The notes below the pieces were generated by a model that was given only the letters and a program-made list of their open reading frames with translations, was not told the DNA's origin and made no database searches. The position numbers and the translations under genes were made by a program. This document shows positions 48,077-57,635 of a DNA stretch of 64,000 bases, one piece after another (within the stretch, counting starts at the first letter, position 1; each line of letters starts with the position of its first letter). The stretch is from Nonomuraea helvata (GTDB taxonomy: Bacteria; Actinomycetota; Actinomycetes; Streptosporangiales; Streptosporangiaceae), in assembly GCF_039535785.1 (NCBI RefSeq), contig NZ_BAAAXV010000009.1:2170001-2234000 (forward strand), given 5' to 3'.

Positions 48077-48967
48077 ATGGACGCAGGGGATCGCCCGGCA
48101 CGGCTGACCGTCGGCGTGCTCGGAGCGGGCAAGGTCGGCTCGGCCCTCGGGGCTGCGCTGGCGCAGGCGGGGCACCGGATCGTGGCCGCGAGCGGTGTAT
48201 CCGACGATTCACAGCGATGGGCGGCCGACCGGCTCGGCGTCAAGCTGTCCAGACCCGACGAGGTGGTCGCGGCGGCCCAGCTCGTCCTGCTCACCGTGCC
48301 CGACGACGCCCTGCCCGACCTGGTCACAGGGCTCGCCGCCACGGGCGCCGACCTGCAGGGGAAGATGCTGGTGCACACCAGCGGGGCGTACGGGCTGTCC
48401 GTGCTCGACCCGGCGGCCAGGGCCGGCGCGCTGCCGCTGGCGCTGCACCCGGTGATGACGTTCACGGGCAGGGACGACGACCTCAACAAGCTCACCGGCA
48501 TCTCGTACGGCGTGACCGCCCCCGACCTGCTGCGGCCGATCGCGGAGGCGCTGGTGATCGAGATGGGCGGCGAGCCCGTCTGGATCGCCGACGCCGACCG
48601 CGCGCTCTACCACGCGGCGCTGGCCGGGGCCGCCAACCACATGGTCACGCTCATCGCCGAGTCGCAGGAACTGCTGGGGCGCATCGGCGTCGAGCACCCG
48701 GGACGGATGCTGGGCCCGCTGCTCGGCGCCGCGCTCGACAACGTGCTGAGGCTGGGCATCGCCGGGCTGACCGGGCCGGTCGTCCGGGGCGACGCGGGCA
48801 CGGTGCGCAAGCACGTCGACGCGCTGATCCTGGCGGCGCCCGAGGCGGCCGACGCCTACATCGCGCTGGCCCGCCTCACGGCCGACCGGGCGCTGGCCGC
48901 GGGGCTGCTCAAGCCGGAGGAGGCGGAGCGGCTGCTCGACGCGCTCGGGGGCAATATATGGACGTGA
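48077..48967 (+). CDS. Rossmann-fold DUF2520 protein
   Basis: This 296-residue protein has an N-terminal NAD(P)-type Rossmann motif VGVLGAGKVGSALGAAL and a helical C-terminal domain (DUF2520), the same overall plan as ketopantoate reductase-like and pyrroline-carboxylate reductase proteins. It lies immediately before panC, a conserved actinobacterial order, so a link to pantothenate or a nearby redox step is likely but unproved. ATG 48077 is the first credible start; panC begins 13 bp later. Confidence 0.88.
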   Translation: MDAGDRPARLTVGVLGAGKVGSALGAALAQAGHRIVAASGVSDDSQRWAADRLGVKLSRPDEVVAAAQLVLLTVPDDALPDLVTGLAATGADLQGKMLVHTSGAYGLSVLDPAARAGALPLALHPVMTFTGRDDDLNKLTGISYGVTAPDLLRPIAEALVIEMGGEPVWIADADRALYHAALAGAANHMVTLIAESQELLGRIGVEHPGRMLGPLLGAALDNVLRLGIAGLTGPVVRGDAGTVRKHVDALILAAPEAADAYIALARLTADRALAAGLLKPEEAERLLDALGGNIWT

Positions 48968-48980
48968 CGGAAGGACGGTT

Positions 48981-49817
48981 ATGGAGCTGATCGTCGCCAG
49001 GAGCCGGGACGACCTGGTCAAGGCGCGTCGTGGTGGTGAGGTGGCGCTGGTGCCGACCATGGGCGCGCTGCACGAGGGCCACCGGTCGCTGATCAGGCAG
49101 GCCCGTGCCCGTGCCGATCAGGTCGTGGTCAGCATTTTCGTCAACCCCCTGCAATTCGGTCCAAGCGAGGATTTTTCCCGCTATCCCCGTACGTTCGACT
49201 CCGACCTCGACGTGTGCCGGGCGGAAGGCGTGGACGTCGTCTTCCACCCGGACGTCGAGGTGATGTACGCCTCCGACCGCCAGGTGAGCGTCTCGGCGGG
49301 CCACATGGGCACGATCGTCGAGGGGGCGTACCGCCCGGGCCACTTCGACGGCGTGCTCACGGTCGTGCTCAAGCTGTTCAACCTCGTCCAGCCCGACCTC
49401 GCGGTCTTCGGCCAGAAGGACGCCCAGCAGCTCGCCCTCATCCGCCGCATGGTCGCCGACCTCGACCTGCCGATCGAGATCCTGGGCGCGCCCACCGTGC
49501 GCGAGCCCGACGGCCTGGCCCTGTCGAGCCGTAACCGCTACCTGTCCGACGACGACCGGCAGGTGGCGCTGGCGCTCTCCCGCGCCCTGCGGGCGGGCGC
49601 GGCGCAGCTCACCCCGGCCAGGATCCGCGCGGCGGCGCAGGAGGTGCTCGACGCGGCCGGACACGGGCTCGAGGTCGACTACCTCGCGCTGGTCGACCCG
49701 GCCACGTTCGCCGACGTGGACGAGGCGTACAGGGGGACGGCCGTGCTCGCGGTGGCCGCCAAGGTCGGCACGACCAGGCTGATCGACAACGTCACCCTCA
49801 CCCTGAATCCCGTCTGA
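48981..49817 (+). CDS. panC: pantothenate synthetase
   Basis: This 278-residue enzyme condenses pantoate with beta-alanine using ATP. The HIGH-like motif PTMGALHEGH (about 26-35), SIFVNPLQFGPSEDF, VFGQKDAQQL and ALSSRNRYLS are all present. A ggaaggacggtt site precedes ATG 48981. No panD follows directly, so aspartate decarboxylase lies elsewhere or is replaced. Confidence 0.97.
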   Translation: MELIVARSRDDLVKARRGGEVALVPTMGALHEGHRSLIRQARARADQVVVSIFVNPLQFGPSEDFSRYPRTFDSDLDVCRAEGVDVVFHPDVEVMYASDRQVSVSAGHMGTIVEGAYRPGHFDGVLTVVLKLFNLVQPDLAVFGQKDAQQLALIRRMVADLDLPIEILGAPTVREPDGLALSSRNRYLSDDDRQVALALSRALRAGAAQLTPARIRAAAQEVLDAAGHGLEVDYLALVDPATFADVDEAYRGTAVLAVAAKVGTTRLIDNVTLTLNPV

Positions 49818-49914
49818 ATCCCGTCTCCTGGAGAGCCCGGACCCCGGGGCATGGGCATGCCGCGCCAGGCGTTATCGTCATATTGACGAAATCGCCTCAG
49901 TGAGGAGACCCCTG

Positions 49915-52443
49915 ATGAGTGCACCGGCGATTCCCCTGCGGCTGACCGCGCCCGCACCCGGCTGGACCGTGGAAGCGGACGTGGTGGTCGTCGGCTCGGG
50001 CATCGCGGGCCTGACCGTGGCCCTGCGCTACGCCGAGCTCGAGCCGCACGCCAAGGTGCTGGTCGTCACCAAGGACGTGCTCTCAGCGGGCTCCACCCGA
50101 TGGGCACAGGGTGGCATCGCGGCCGTGCTCGATCCCCGTGACACCCCCGACGAGCACCTGAACGACACACTGCTCGCCGGCGTCGGGCTGTGCGACACGC
50201 GGGCCGTGCGCACGCTCGTCACGGAGGGTCCCGGCGCGCTGCGGCGGCTCATGGCCCGTGGCGCCCGCTTCGACCGCACTCCCGAGGGCGAGCTTCAGCT
50301 CACGCGGGAGGGCGGCCACCGGCGGCGCCGGATCGTGCACGCGGGCGGCGACGCGACGGGGGCGGAGGTGCAGCGGGCGCTCGTCGAGGCGGCCCGCGCC
50401 GAGCAGCGCATCGAGGTGATCGAGCACGCGCTGGTGCTCGACCTGCTCAAGGACGCCAGGGGCCGGGCCACGGGCGTGACGCTGCACGTCATGGGCGAGG
50501 GCGCACGCGACGGGGTGGGCGCGGTGCGCGCGAGGGCGGTGGTGCTGGCCACCGGCGGCATGGGCCAGGTGTACGCCGCCACCACCAACCCCGCCGTCTC
50601 CACCGGCGACGGGGTCGCGCTCGCGCTGCGGGCCGGGGCCGTGGTGCGCGACATCGAGTTCGTCCAGTTCCACCCGACCGTGCTCTGGCTCGGCGAGGGC
50701 TCGACGGGTCAGCAACCGCTGATTTCCGAGGCGGTCAGGGGCGAGGGCGCGTACCTGGTGGATCACGAGGGGGTCCGGTTCATGCAGGGCGTGCATGAGC
50801 TGGCCGACCTGGCGCCGCGCGACGTCGTGGCCAAGGCGATCATGCGCAGGATAGAGGAGACGGGCCGCGACCACATGTACCTCGACGGCCGCCACTTCGG
50901 CCGCGAGACGTGGGAGTCCCGCTTCCCCACCATCTACGCCGTCTGCCGCGAACACGGCATCGACCCGGCGACCGAGCCGATCCCCATCGCCCCGGCCGCC
51001 CATTACGCGAGCGGCGGCGTACGCACGGACCTGCACGGACGTACCTCGATCGAGGGCCTGTACGCGTGCGGCGAGGTGGCCTGCACCGGCGTGCACGGCG
51101 CGAACCGGCTGGCCTCGAACTCCCTGCTGGAGGGGCTCGTCTTCGCCGAACGCATCGCCGAGGACGTCCACGCGGTACGCCCGACGCCCGGCGAGCCGGT
51201 CGAGGACCGAGCGGCGACCGGGCTGGTGGATCCGAGGGTCAGGCCCAGGATCCAGGCCCACATGAGCACGGGGGCGAGCGTGCTGCGCAGCCGCGGGTCG
51301 CTGCTCGCCACGGCCAAGGCGCTGCGTGACGCCCGCTGGACACCGGTCGAGGTGGCCGCCTGCACCGAGTCCTGGGAGGCCACGAACCTGCTCACCGTCG
51401 CCACCGTGCTCACCGGCGCGGCGGCGGCGAGGCTCGAGACCCGTGGCTCACACTGGCGCGAGGACTACGACACCCGTGACGACAACGACTGGCTCGGCCA
51501 TCTGGACGTGACCCTGACCGAGGAGGGGCCCCGCATGACGTACACGCCTCACGAGGACGCGATGCCGTCGCGCCTGGCGCAGGAGCTCACCGCCGCCGGG
51601 CTCGACCCCGCTGAGGTGGACGCGCTGATCGACCGGGCGCTGGCCGAGGACCTGCAGGAGGCGGGCGACGTGACCAGCCTGGCCACGATCCCGGCCGAGC
51701 AGGTCTGCGCGGGCGACGTGGTGGCCCGCAAGGACGGCATCGTGGCGGGGCTGGCCGTGGCCGAGGCGGTGTTCGTCCGGCTGGGCGCCGCCCGTACGGA
51801 GCGGAAGGCCAAGGACGGCGAGCGGATGCGGGCCGGGGACGTGCTGATGACGGTCGAGGGGCCGGTGCGGGCCATGCTGACGGCCGAGCGCACGGCGCTC
51901 AACCTGCTCACGCACCTGTCGGGAGTGGCCACGCTGACCGGCAGGTGGGTGGAGGCGATCAGCGGCACGGCGGCGCGTGTGCGTGACAGCCGCAAGACGC
52001 TGCCCGGGCTGCGGGCCCTGGAGAAGTACGCCGTGCGCTGTGGCGGCGGCGTGAACCACCGGATGTCGCTGTCGGACGCCGCGCTGATCAAGGACAACCA
52101 CGTGGTGGCGGCCGGCGGGGTGGCCGAGGCGTTCAGGGCGGTCAGGGAGCGCTACCCGGATCTGCCGATCGAGGTGGAGATCGACCGGCTCGATCAGCTC
52201 GAGGCGGTGCTGGACGAGGGGGCCGAGGAGATCCTGCTGGACAACTTCACGATCGAGGACACCGCCCATGCCGTACAAGTGGTGAAAAATCGGGCGAAAA
52301 ACAGGGTTGCGCTTGAGGCGAGCGGGGGATTGACCTTGGAATCGGCTCGTGGTGTGGCCGAAACTGGCGTTGACTACCTGGCGGTGGGGGCGCTGACGCA
52401 CTCTGCGCCGGCCCTGGACATCGCACTGGATCTGCGGGGGTAA
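49915..52443 (+). CDS. nadBC: fused L-aspartate oxidase and nicotinate-nucleotide pyrophosphorylase
   Basis: This is an 842-residue single frame. Residues about 1-540 are NadB: FAD motif VVGSGIAGLTVALRY, VQFHPTVLW, HYASGGVRTDLHGRT and GVHGANRLASNSLLEG. Residues about 555-842 are NadC: RDSRKTLPGLRALEKY, GGGVNHRMSLSD, LIKDNHV and LEASGGL. Together they make nicotinate mononucleotide from aspartate with NadA's help. An ATG at 51535 (codon 541), with aggagg 8 nt upstream, could start NadC alone, so either a fusion or two products are possible. Neighbours panC and coaX suggest coordinated cofactor supply. Start at ATG 49915 with gaggag upstream. Confidence 0.92.
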   Translation: MSAPAIPLRLTAPAPGWTVEADVVVVGSGIAGLTVALRYAELEPHAKVLVVTKDVLSAGSTRWAQGGIAAVLDPRDTPDEHLNDTLLAGVGLCDTRAVRTLVTEGPGALRRLMARGARFDRTPEGELQLTREGGHRRRRIVHAGGDATGAEVQRALVEAARAEQRIEVIEHALVLDLLKDARGRATGVTLHVMGEGARDGVGAVRARAVVLATGGMGQVYAATTNPAVSTGDGVALALRAGAVVRDIEFVQFHPTVLWLGEGSTGQQPLISEAVRGEGAYLVDHEGVRFMQGVHELADLAPRDVVAKAIMRRIEETGRDHMYLDGRHFGRETWESRFPTIYAVCREHGIDPATEPIPIAPAAHYASGGVRTDLHGRTSIEGLYACGEVACTGVHGANRLASNSLLEGLVFAERIAEDVHAVRPTPGEPVEDRAATGLVDPRVRPRIQAHMSTGASVLRSRGSLLATAKALRDARWTPVEVAACTESWEATNLLTVATVLTGAAAARLETRGSHWREDYDTRDDNDWLGHLDVTLTEEGPRMTYTPHEDAMPSRLAQELTAAGLDPAEVDALIDRALAEDLQEAGDVTSLATIPAEQVCAGDVVARKDGIVAGLAVAEAVFVRLGAARTERKAKDGERMRAGDVLMTVEGPVRAMLTAERTALNLLTHLSGVATLTGRWVEAISGTAARVRDSRKTLPGLRALEKYAVRCGGGVNHRMSLSDAALIKDNHVVAAGGVAEAFRAVRERYPDLPIEVEIDRLDQLEAVLDEGAEEILLDNFTIEDTAHAVQVVKNRAKNRVALEASGGLTLESARGVAETGVDYLAVGALTHSAPALDIALDLRG

Positions 52444-52446
52444 TTG

Positions 52447-53229
52447 ATGCTGCTCACGATCGACGTCGGCAACACGCACACGGTGTTGGGGCTGTTCGAG
52501 GGCGAGGACGTCATCGAGCACTGGCGGCTGGCCACCGACGCCCGCCGCACCGCCGACGAGATCGCGGTCGTCCTCCAAGGCCTGCTGGCGCAGTCGCCGC
52601 TGCTCAAGGGGGCCGACATCGACGGCATCGCCATCTGCTCCACGGTCCCGAGCGTGCTCAACGAGATGCGCGAGATGTGCCGCCGCTACTACGGCGACGT
52701 CACGGCGGTGATCGTGGAGCCGGGCATCCGCACCGGGGTGCCCGTGCGCATGGACAACCCCAAAGAGGTCGGCAGCGACCGCATCGTGAACGCGCTGGCG
52801 GCCATCGACCAGTACGGCGGCCCCTGCATCATCGTCGACTTCGGCACCGCGACGTCGTTCGACGCGGTGTCGGCCAAGGGCGAGTACGTCGGGGCGGTCA
52901 CCGCGCCGGGCATCGAGATCTCGGTCGACGCGCTGGCCGCCGCCGGGGCGCAGCTGCACAAGGTCGAGCTGGTCAGGCCGCGCTCGGTGATCGCCAAGAA
53001 CACCGTGGAGGCCCTCCAGGCCGGGATCATCTACGGGTTCGCGGGCCAGGTGGACGGCATCGTGGAGCGGATGGCGGCCGAACTGGCCGACGACCCCGAC
53101 GACGTGACGGTGGTGGCCACGGGCGGGCACGCGGGGCTGGTGGTGGGCGAGTCGCGCTCGATCGACGTACACGAGCCCTGGCTGACGCTCATCGGCCTGC
53201 GCCTGATCTACACCAGGAACACGGCCTGA
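52447..53229 (+). CDS. coaX: type III pantothenate kinase
   Basis: This 260-residue ASKHA-fold kinase performs the first step of CoA synthesis. LTIDVGNTHTVLGLF is the N-terminal phosphate loop, and VDFGTATSFDAVS and VATGGHAGLVV are family motifs. ATG 52447 is taken; a TTG directly before it is also possible. A short gap of 3 bp follows nadBC. The gene is followed by a strong terminator. Confidence 0.95.
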   Translation: MLLTIDVGNTHTVLGLFEGEDVIEHWRLATDARRTADEIAVVLQGLLAQSPLLKGADIDGIAICSTVPSVLNEMREMCRRYYGDVTAVIVEPGIRTGVPVRMDNPKEVGSDRIVNALAAIDQYGGPCIIVDFGTATSFDAVSAKGEYVGAVTAPGIEISVDALAAAGAQLHKVELVRPRSVIAKNTVEALQAGIIYGFAGQVDGIVERMAAELADDPDDVTVVATGGHAGLVVGESRSIDVHEPWLTLIGLRLIYTRNTA

Positions 53230-53237
53230 CACGAAGA

Positions 53238-53268
53238 AGCGGCCCCCGCCTCGGGTGAGGGGGCCGCT
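53238..53268. terminator. hairpin between coaX and the convergent secreted-protein gene
   Basis: AGCGGCCCCC pairs perfectly with GGGGGCCGCT across an 11-nt loop, 8 bp after the coaX stop. It is placed to serve both coaX and the convergent gene ending at 53281. Confidence 0.75.
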
Positions 53269-53280
53269 CGCTCGTATGTG

Positions 53281-53760
53281 TCACTCGCTCTCGGCGGTGT
53301 AGATGTACGCCCAGGAGCCGCACTTGGTCGGGTAGCTGCTGTACTGGCCGATCTGGCAGACCTTCACCCGCACGCTGTTGACGTCGTTCTCCTGGAAGGA
53401 GAACTTCTTGTAGCCGGGGTAGCCGCAGTACTTCTTGGAGTAGACCGGAGACCAGTCGTCGTCGAAGTCGCTGGCCTCGAACTTCACGAACGCGCACTTG
53501 CCACCTTCGTCGGCGTCGCGGTTGTCCAGGTCGTAGAGCCGGCCCCGCACGGTGACCTCGTTCGACTCGCCGTCCTCGTCCCAGTTGACGCCGATCCAGC
53601 CCTGCGACTTGGCGAGGTAGTGCCTGGCGTAGACGGGACCCCAGGAGCTGGAGTAGTCGTCGTTGTCGGCCGTGCTGGCACTGGCGGCCGAAGGAAGCGA
53701 AAGGGCCACTGCGCCGGTGGCGGCGACGGCGAGTAAACCGGTAGCGATCTTCTTCAACAT
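53281..53760 (-). CDS. small secreted Cys-containing protein, unknown
   Basis: This 159-residue protein has a Sec signal peptide (about 1-29, ending ASAS) and a mature acidic beta-rich domain with three Cys (KCAFVKFEAS, KYCGYPGYKK, VCQIG) and one more in TKCGSW. An ggagag site precedes ATG 53760. It is probably exported and disulfide-bonded. I do not know the family; similar small exported proteins are common in actinomycetes. It is the last gene before lysS on the opposite strand. Confidence 0.75.
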   Translation of the reverse strand: MLKKIATGLLAVAATGAVALSLPSAASASTADNDDYSSSWGPVYARHYLAKSQGWIGVNWDEDGESNEVTVRGRLYDLDNRDADEGGKCAFVKFEASDFDDDWSPVYSKKYCGYPGYKKFSFQENDVNSVRVKVCQIGQYSSYPTKCGSWAYIYTAESE

Positions 53761-53917
53761 CTTCTCTCCTTGAGCTGCCCTTGGACCGGCTCCCTGCCGG
53801 CTCCCCCCTGAGCTCGTGAGACATTGATAGGCGAATGCCCTTGCACAGATCCTGCAGCGCTCCTTCAGCGGACCGACGATGCCTTGCAGTTCGCCATATC
53901 CCCTACTCTTTGATGGT

Positions 53918-55399
53918 GTGAGCGACGAACTTCCCGAGCAGATGCGCATCCGGAGGGAGAAGCTCGACCGCCTTCGCAGCGAGGGCGTCGATCCTTACCC
54001 GGTGAATTTCCCACGTACGGCGACCAACGCCGAGGTCAGGGAGAAATACCAGGGCCTGGAGCCCGACACCGCCACCGGTGACACTGTCGCGGTCGCGGGG
54101 CGCGTCATGCTCAACCGTGTGGGCGGCAAGCTCTGCTTCGCCACGCTCCGCGACGGCGGCGCCGACCTGCAGGTCATGATCTCACTCGACAAGGTGGGCG
54201 AGGAGTCGCTGGCCGCGTGGAAGCGCGACGTCGACCTGGGCGACCACGTGGGCGTCACCGGCGAGGTCATCACCTCGCGGCGCGGCGAGCTGTCGATCCT
54301 GGCCGACAGCTGGCAGATCACCGCCAAGTGCCTGCGCCCGCTGCCGGAGAAGCACGTCGGCCTCACCGACCCTGAGGCACGCGTCCGCCAGCGCTACGTA
54401 GACCTCATCGTCAACGACGAGGCGCGCAAGATGGCCCGCCTCCGCAGCGCCACGGTGCGCGCGGTGCGCGACTTCTGGCACGAGGAGGGCTACCTCGAGG
54501 TCGAGACCCCGATGCTGCAGCCCATCCACGGCGGCGCGACGGCCCGGCCGTTCAAGACCCACATCAACGCCTACGACATGGAGCTCTACCTTCGCATCGC
54601 GATCGAGCTCTACCTCAAGCGGCTCGTGGTCGGGGGCATCGAGAAGGTCTTCGAGATCAACCGCAACTTCCGCAACGAAGGCGCCGACTCCACGCACAAC
54701 CCCGAGTTCACGATGCTGGAGGCGTACGGCACCTACCTCGACTACAACGACATGGCCGACCTGACCCAGCGGATGTACCAGAAGGCCGTGGTGGCCGCCC
54801 TGGACACCTCGGTGGTCGTCCATGACGGGGTGGAGGTGGACCTGGGGATCGCGGCATGGCCCCGCATCACCCTGTACGGCGCCGTCTCGGAGGCCGTCGG
54901 CGAGGAGATCACCACCGCGACCTCCTTGGAGGAGCTCCGCAAGCTCGCCGACCGCCGCGAGATCCACTGGGACCCGAAGTGGGGCGCCGGCAAGCTGGTG
55001 CAGGAGCTCTTCGAAGCGCTGGTGGAGCACACGATCGTCCAGCCCACGTTCGTCATGGACTACCCGCTGGAGACCTCGCCCCTGACCCGCCAGCACCGGG
55101 TGGACCCGCTGCTGACGGAGAAGTGGGACCTGATCGGCTTCGGCACGGAGCTGGGCACGGCCTACTCGGAGCTGGTCGACCCGATCGAACAGCGCCGCCG
55201 CCTGACGGAGCAGTCCCTCCTGGCCGCCGGCGGCGACCTGGAGGCCATGCAGCTGGACGAGGACTTCCTGCAGGCCCTGGAGTACGCCATGCCGCCCACG
55301 GGGGGTGTGGGTGTGGGGATCGACCGTATGATCATGGCCTTCACCGGCAGGAACATCCGCGAGACCATCCTGTTCCCGCTGGTCAAGCCCACCCACTGA
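53918..55399 (+). CDS. lysS: lysyl-tRNA synthetase (class II)
   Basis: This 493-residue enzyme has the OB-fold anticodon-binding domain (about 45-145), motif 2 region KVFEINRNFRNEGADSTHNPEF, and motif 3 GGVGVGIDRMIMAF near the C-terminus. It charges tRNA-Lys. GTG 53918 is chosen since it opens the typical SDELPEQMRIRREKLDRL start; the frame extends upstream without a start signal. In related genomes lysS is close to lsr2, but here about 7 kb of accessory genes separate them. Confidence 0.96.
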   Translation: MSDELPEQMRIRREKLDRLRSEGVDPYPVNFPRTATNAEVREKYQGLEPDTATGDTVAVAGRVMLNRVGGKLCFATLRDGGADLQVMISLDKVGEESLAAWKRDVDLGDHVGVTGEVITSRRGELSILADSWQITAKCLRPLPEKHVGLTDPEARVRQRYVDLIVNDEARKMARLRSATVRAVRDFWHEEGYLEVETPMLQPIHGGATARPFKTHINAYDMELYLRIAIELYLKRLVVGGIEKVFEINRNFRNEGADSTHNPEFTMLEAYGTYLDYNDMADLTQRMYQKAVVAALDTSVVVHDGVEVDLGIAAWPRITLYGAVSEAVGEEITTATSLEELRKLADRREIHWDPKWGAGKLVQELFEALVEHTIVQPTFVMDYPLETSPLTRQHRVDPLLTEKWDLIGFGTELGTAYSELVDPIEQRRRLTEQSLLAAGGDLEAMQLDEDFLQALEYAMPPTGGVGVGIDRMIMAFTGRNIRETILFPLVKPTH

Positions 55400-55528
55400 T
55401 CTGCCCTCGGCCCCCCGGCGCGTCCACGCTGCGGGGGCGCCGGGTCGGCGGGCCACGGTGCGACGGTGCTCGGCGCTTGAGCGCGACGCCCAGCCACGCT
55501 CCAGCGCCGCTCCGAAGGTGTCGGTGGG

Positions 55529-56461
55529 TCAGGGGATGAGGACGAGGCGGCCGCGGAGGCCGCCGGCGACAATGCGGGCGTGGGCGTCGGCGACCTTCTC
55601 CAAGGGGTACGTGTCCGCCACCCGCAACGTCAGCCGCCCGGCCTCCACCAGCCGCACCACCTCCGCGAGCTGGTCCGCGTCGGACCGGAAGAACACCGTG
55701 GCGACGTCGGTCCCGCGCAGCGCCACCGGTGCGACACCAGCGGAGAGCGCGATGAAGACCCCGCCGTCCCGCACCGCGTCCAGGGCCGCCAGCCCGAGCA
55801 CGGCCGCGTCCACGACGGCGTCCACACCCCCGGGGACAAGCGCACGTACGGAGGAGGCCACGTCCTCGCCGCGCGGCACGAACCACTCGGCTCCCAGCCT
55901 CCGCACCAGCTCCTTGTCACCGGCCCCCGCGACGGCCACCACCCGGGCGCCGCGCAGGGCGGCCAGCTCGACCAGGTAGCCCCCGACGGCCCCGGCGGCT
56001 CCCGTGACGAGCAGCGTACGGCCGGGTCCGACGCCCGCGCGGTCGAGCGACTGCCAGGCCGTGAGCGCGTTGAGCGGGATCGTGGCCGCCTCCGCCGCCG
56101 TGCAGCCGCGCGGGGCCAGAGCCACCGCCGAGGCGTCGACCACCACGTACTCGGCCTGCGCCTTCACCGGCAGTTCCAGGCGCGCCACGAGCGCGATGAC
56201 ATCGTCTCCCACATGGAACGAGGCCCCGTCGCCCACCTGGTCGACGGTCCCGGCAGCCTCGAAGCCGAGCCCGTACGAGTCCAGCTTGCGGGCCACGCCG
56301 TAGTCCGCGAGCGTCCCCGCCGCCACGGCGAGGTCGAACAGGTTCACCCCGGCCGCCGCGACCTTGATCCGCACCTGTCCGGGCCCTGCGGTGGGCACCG
56401 GCACCTCCACCAGCAGGGGAGCGCCGGAGCCGCCGATGAGTGCACGCATGTTGTTCGTCAT
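55529..56461 (-). CDS. NADP-dependent quinone oxidoreductase-like (MDR family)
   Basis: This 310-residue medium-chain dehydrogenase/reductase has no zinc-binding cluster. The N-terminal GroES-like domain shows VRIKVAAAGVNLFDLAVAAG; the nucleotide-binding domain shows LLVTGAAGAVGGYLVELA. It reduces quinones or alkenals with NADPH. It is divergent from the HxlR gene; its start at 56461 lies 20 bp from the palindrome at 56481-56521, so redox or electrophile-responsive control by HxlR is likely. Confidence 0.9.
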   Translation of the reverse strand: MTNNMRALIGGSGAPLLVEVPVPTAGPGQVRIKVAAAGVNLFDLAVAAGTLADYGVARKLDSYGLGFEAAGTVDQVGDGASFHVGDDVIALVARLELPVKAQAEYVVVDASAVALAPRGCTAAEAATIPLNALTAWQSLDRAGVGPGRTLLVTGAAGAVGGYLVELAALRGARVVAVAGAGDKELVRRLGAEWFVPRGEDVASSVRALVPGGVDAVVDAAVLGLAALDAVRDGGVFIALSAGVAPVALRGTDVATVFFRSDADQLAEVVRLVEAGRLTLRVADTYPLEKVADAHARIVAGGLRGRLVLIP

Positions 56462-56480
56462 GCCGGCAAGCGTAGGAAGA

Positions 56481-56521
56481 GTTACTCTCTTCTGGTAAGT
56501 AGGCACCTGGAAGTGCGTAAC
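56481..56521. promoter_or_regulatory. 41-bp palindrome, HxlR operator candidate
   Basis: The arms GTTACTCTCTTC (56481-56492) and GAAGTGCGTAAC (56510-56521) match as inverted repeats at 10 of 12 positions. The site sits in the 85-bp intergenic region between the oxidoreductase and HxlR genes. MarR/HxlR-type regulators often use such paired sites to control themselves and the divergent gene. Confidence 0.6.
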
Positions 56522-56546
56522 CCACCCACAAGAAGGATCGGACAGA

Positions 56547-56948
56547 GTGGTCACGAAGACGGCGGCGGAGCGGCGCGACGAGGCCAGGCAGGCCTTCGAC
56601 GCGTACTTCTCCGAATGCCCCTCCAGGAAGCTCCTCGACCGCCTCAGCGACAAATGGGTCACCCTCGTGCTCAGCGCGCTGGCGGCCGGCCCGCGCCGCT
56701 ACAGCCACCTGGCCAGGCGCATCGCCGGCGTCAGCCAGAAGATGCTCACCCAGACCCTGCGCGGCCTCGAACGCGACGGCCTGGTCTCGCGCACGCTCAC
56801 CCCCTCCGTGCCGGTACGGGTGGACTACGCGCTCACTCCGCTGGGCGAGAGCCTGATGCCGCTGGTGGCCGCGATCAAGAGCTGGGCCGAAACGCACATC
56901 GGCGACGTCGAGGCGGCCAGGGAACGCTACGACGTCGACAATGCCTGA
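56547..56948 (+). CDS. HxlR-family transcriptional regulator
   Basis: This 133-residue winged helix-turn-helix protein has LLDRLSDKWVTLVLSALAAGPRRYSHLARRIAGVSQKMLTQTLRGL cut into the usual helices (about 28-75) and a beta wing RTLTPSVPVRVDYALTPLG. HxlR proteins respond to electrophiles, often through Cys; one Cys lies in YFSECPSRK at residue 24. It probably controls the divergent oxidoreductase gene. Start GTG 56547 follows aaggatcgg. Confidence 0.9.
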   Translation: MVTKTAAERRDEARQAFDAYFSECPSRKLLDRLSDKWVTLVLSALAAGPRRYSHLARRIAGVSQKMLTQTLRGLERDGLVSRTLTPSVPVRVDYALTPLGESLMPLVAAIKSWAETHIGDVEAARERYDVDNA

Positions 56949-57635
56949 TCCCTCACGGGATGTGGTCGCGAAACTACCTTCTGGCTCGCCTGCTTTCCGA
57001 TAGGAGGGCTGTTGTAAGCATCGGGTCAAGGTCGCCGGTGACGGTGCCGTTCCACCCGCTCGGCCACCCGAGCGCAAGCATGATCGCCATGGCGGGCACC
57101 GGGTACGCGCACGCGGAAACGAGGCCCTTTGGCGCGCGCGGTGACGCGGCAAGCGCGGCGACGGCCGACAGGTGACCCGCGGGCCCATCGGAGCATGCGT
57201 CTCCGAATGATCCGGTCCGCCGATCCGGCCGGTCATTCCGATGGCCTGACCTGGATATCCCTATAAGAAGAGAATCACCGTACAAAGCGAGCGATTGGTA
57301 GTTCGGCGGGCGGGTGGAAGATCACACATCGGGCGCTCAGCCGGCAATGCCCGGCTTATGGATCACACCGAAACTCCGCCCCGAACGGAGCGAAATGGGG
57401 AACGTCCGAAGGCCTCATTGATGGCGGCTGGGAAGCCCGAAGAGATCACTCATCGGCTACCGGGAGTCCTAACATATCGCGAGTGCGTCATATATAACTG
57501 ATCATGTCAATACTGCCCGTCAAGTGCGGCGATTGTCATGCTTGACGACCTTTCCGCGATGCGTTTACCGTCTGCGAGGAGCGGCTTTGGCCCATCTGTG
57601 AGGTCCAAGTTCTGCTGTTGGGGGGAGGGCTCCCG
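56949..57635. other. long non-coding, lower-GC stretch
   Basis: About 690 bases without a gene I can support. Its GC content is visibly lower than the flanks in 57240-57540. It holds an inverted repeat (57518-57547) and a possible promoter just before the LuxR-like gene. No RNA gene is recognised. Confidence 0.5.
57518..57569 (+). promoter_or_regulatory. inverted repeat and possible promoter before the LuxR-like gene
   Basis: CGTCAAG (57518-57524) and CTTGACG (57541-57547) form a perfect 7-bp inverted repeat with a 16-nt gap. The second arm contains TTGACG, a good -35, with TTTACC 16 nt later as a weak -10. The LuxR-like start is 66 bp downstream. An autoregulatory site is possible. Confidence 0.45.

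Noticed and set aside
57295-57501. Small plus-strand frame in the gap before the LuxR-like gene
   Set aside because: No ribosome site, no recognisable domain and an AT-richer non-coding look; not supportable as a gene.
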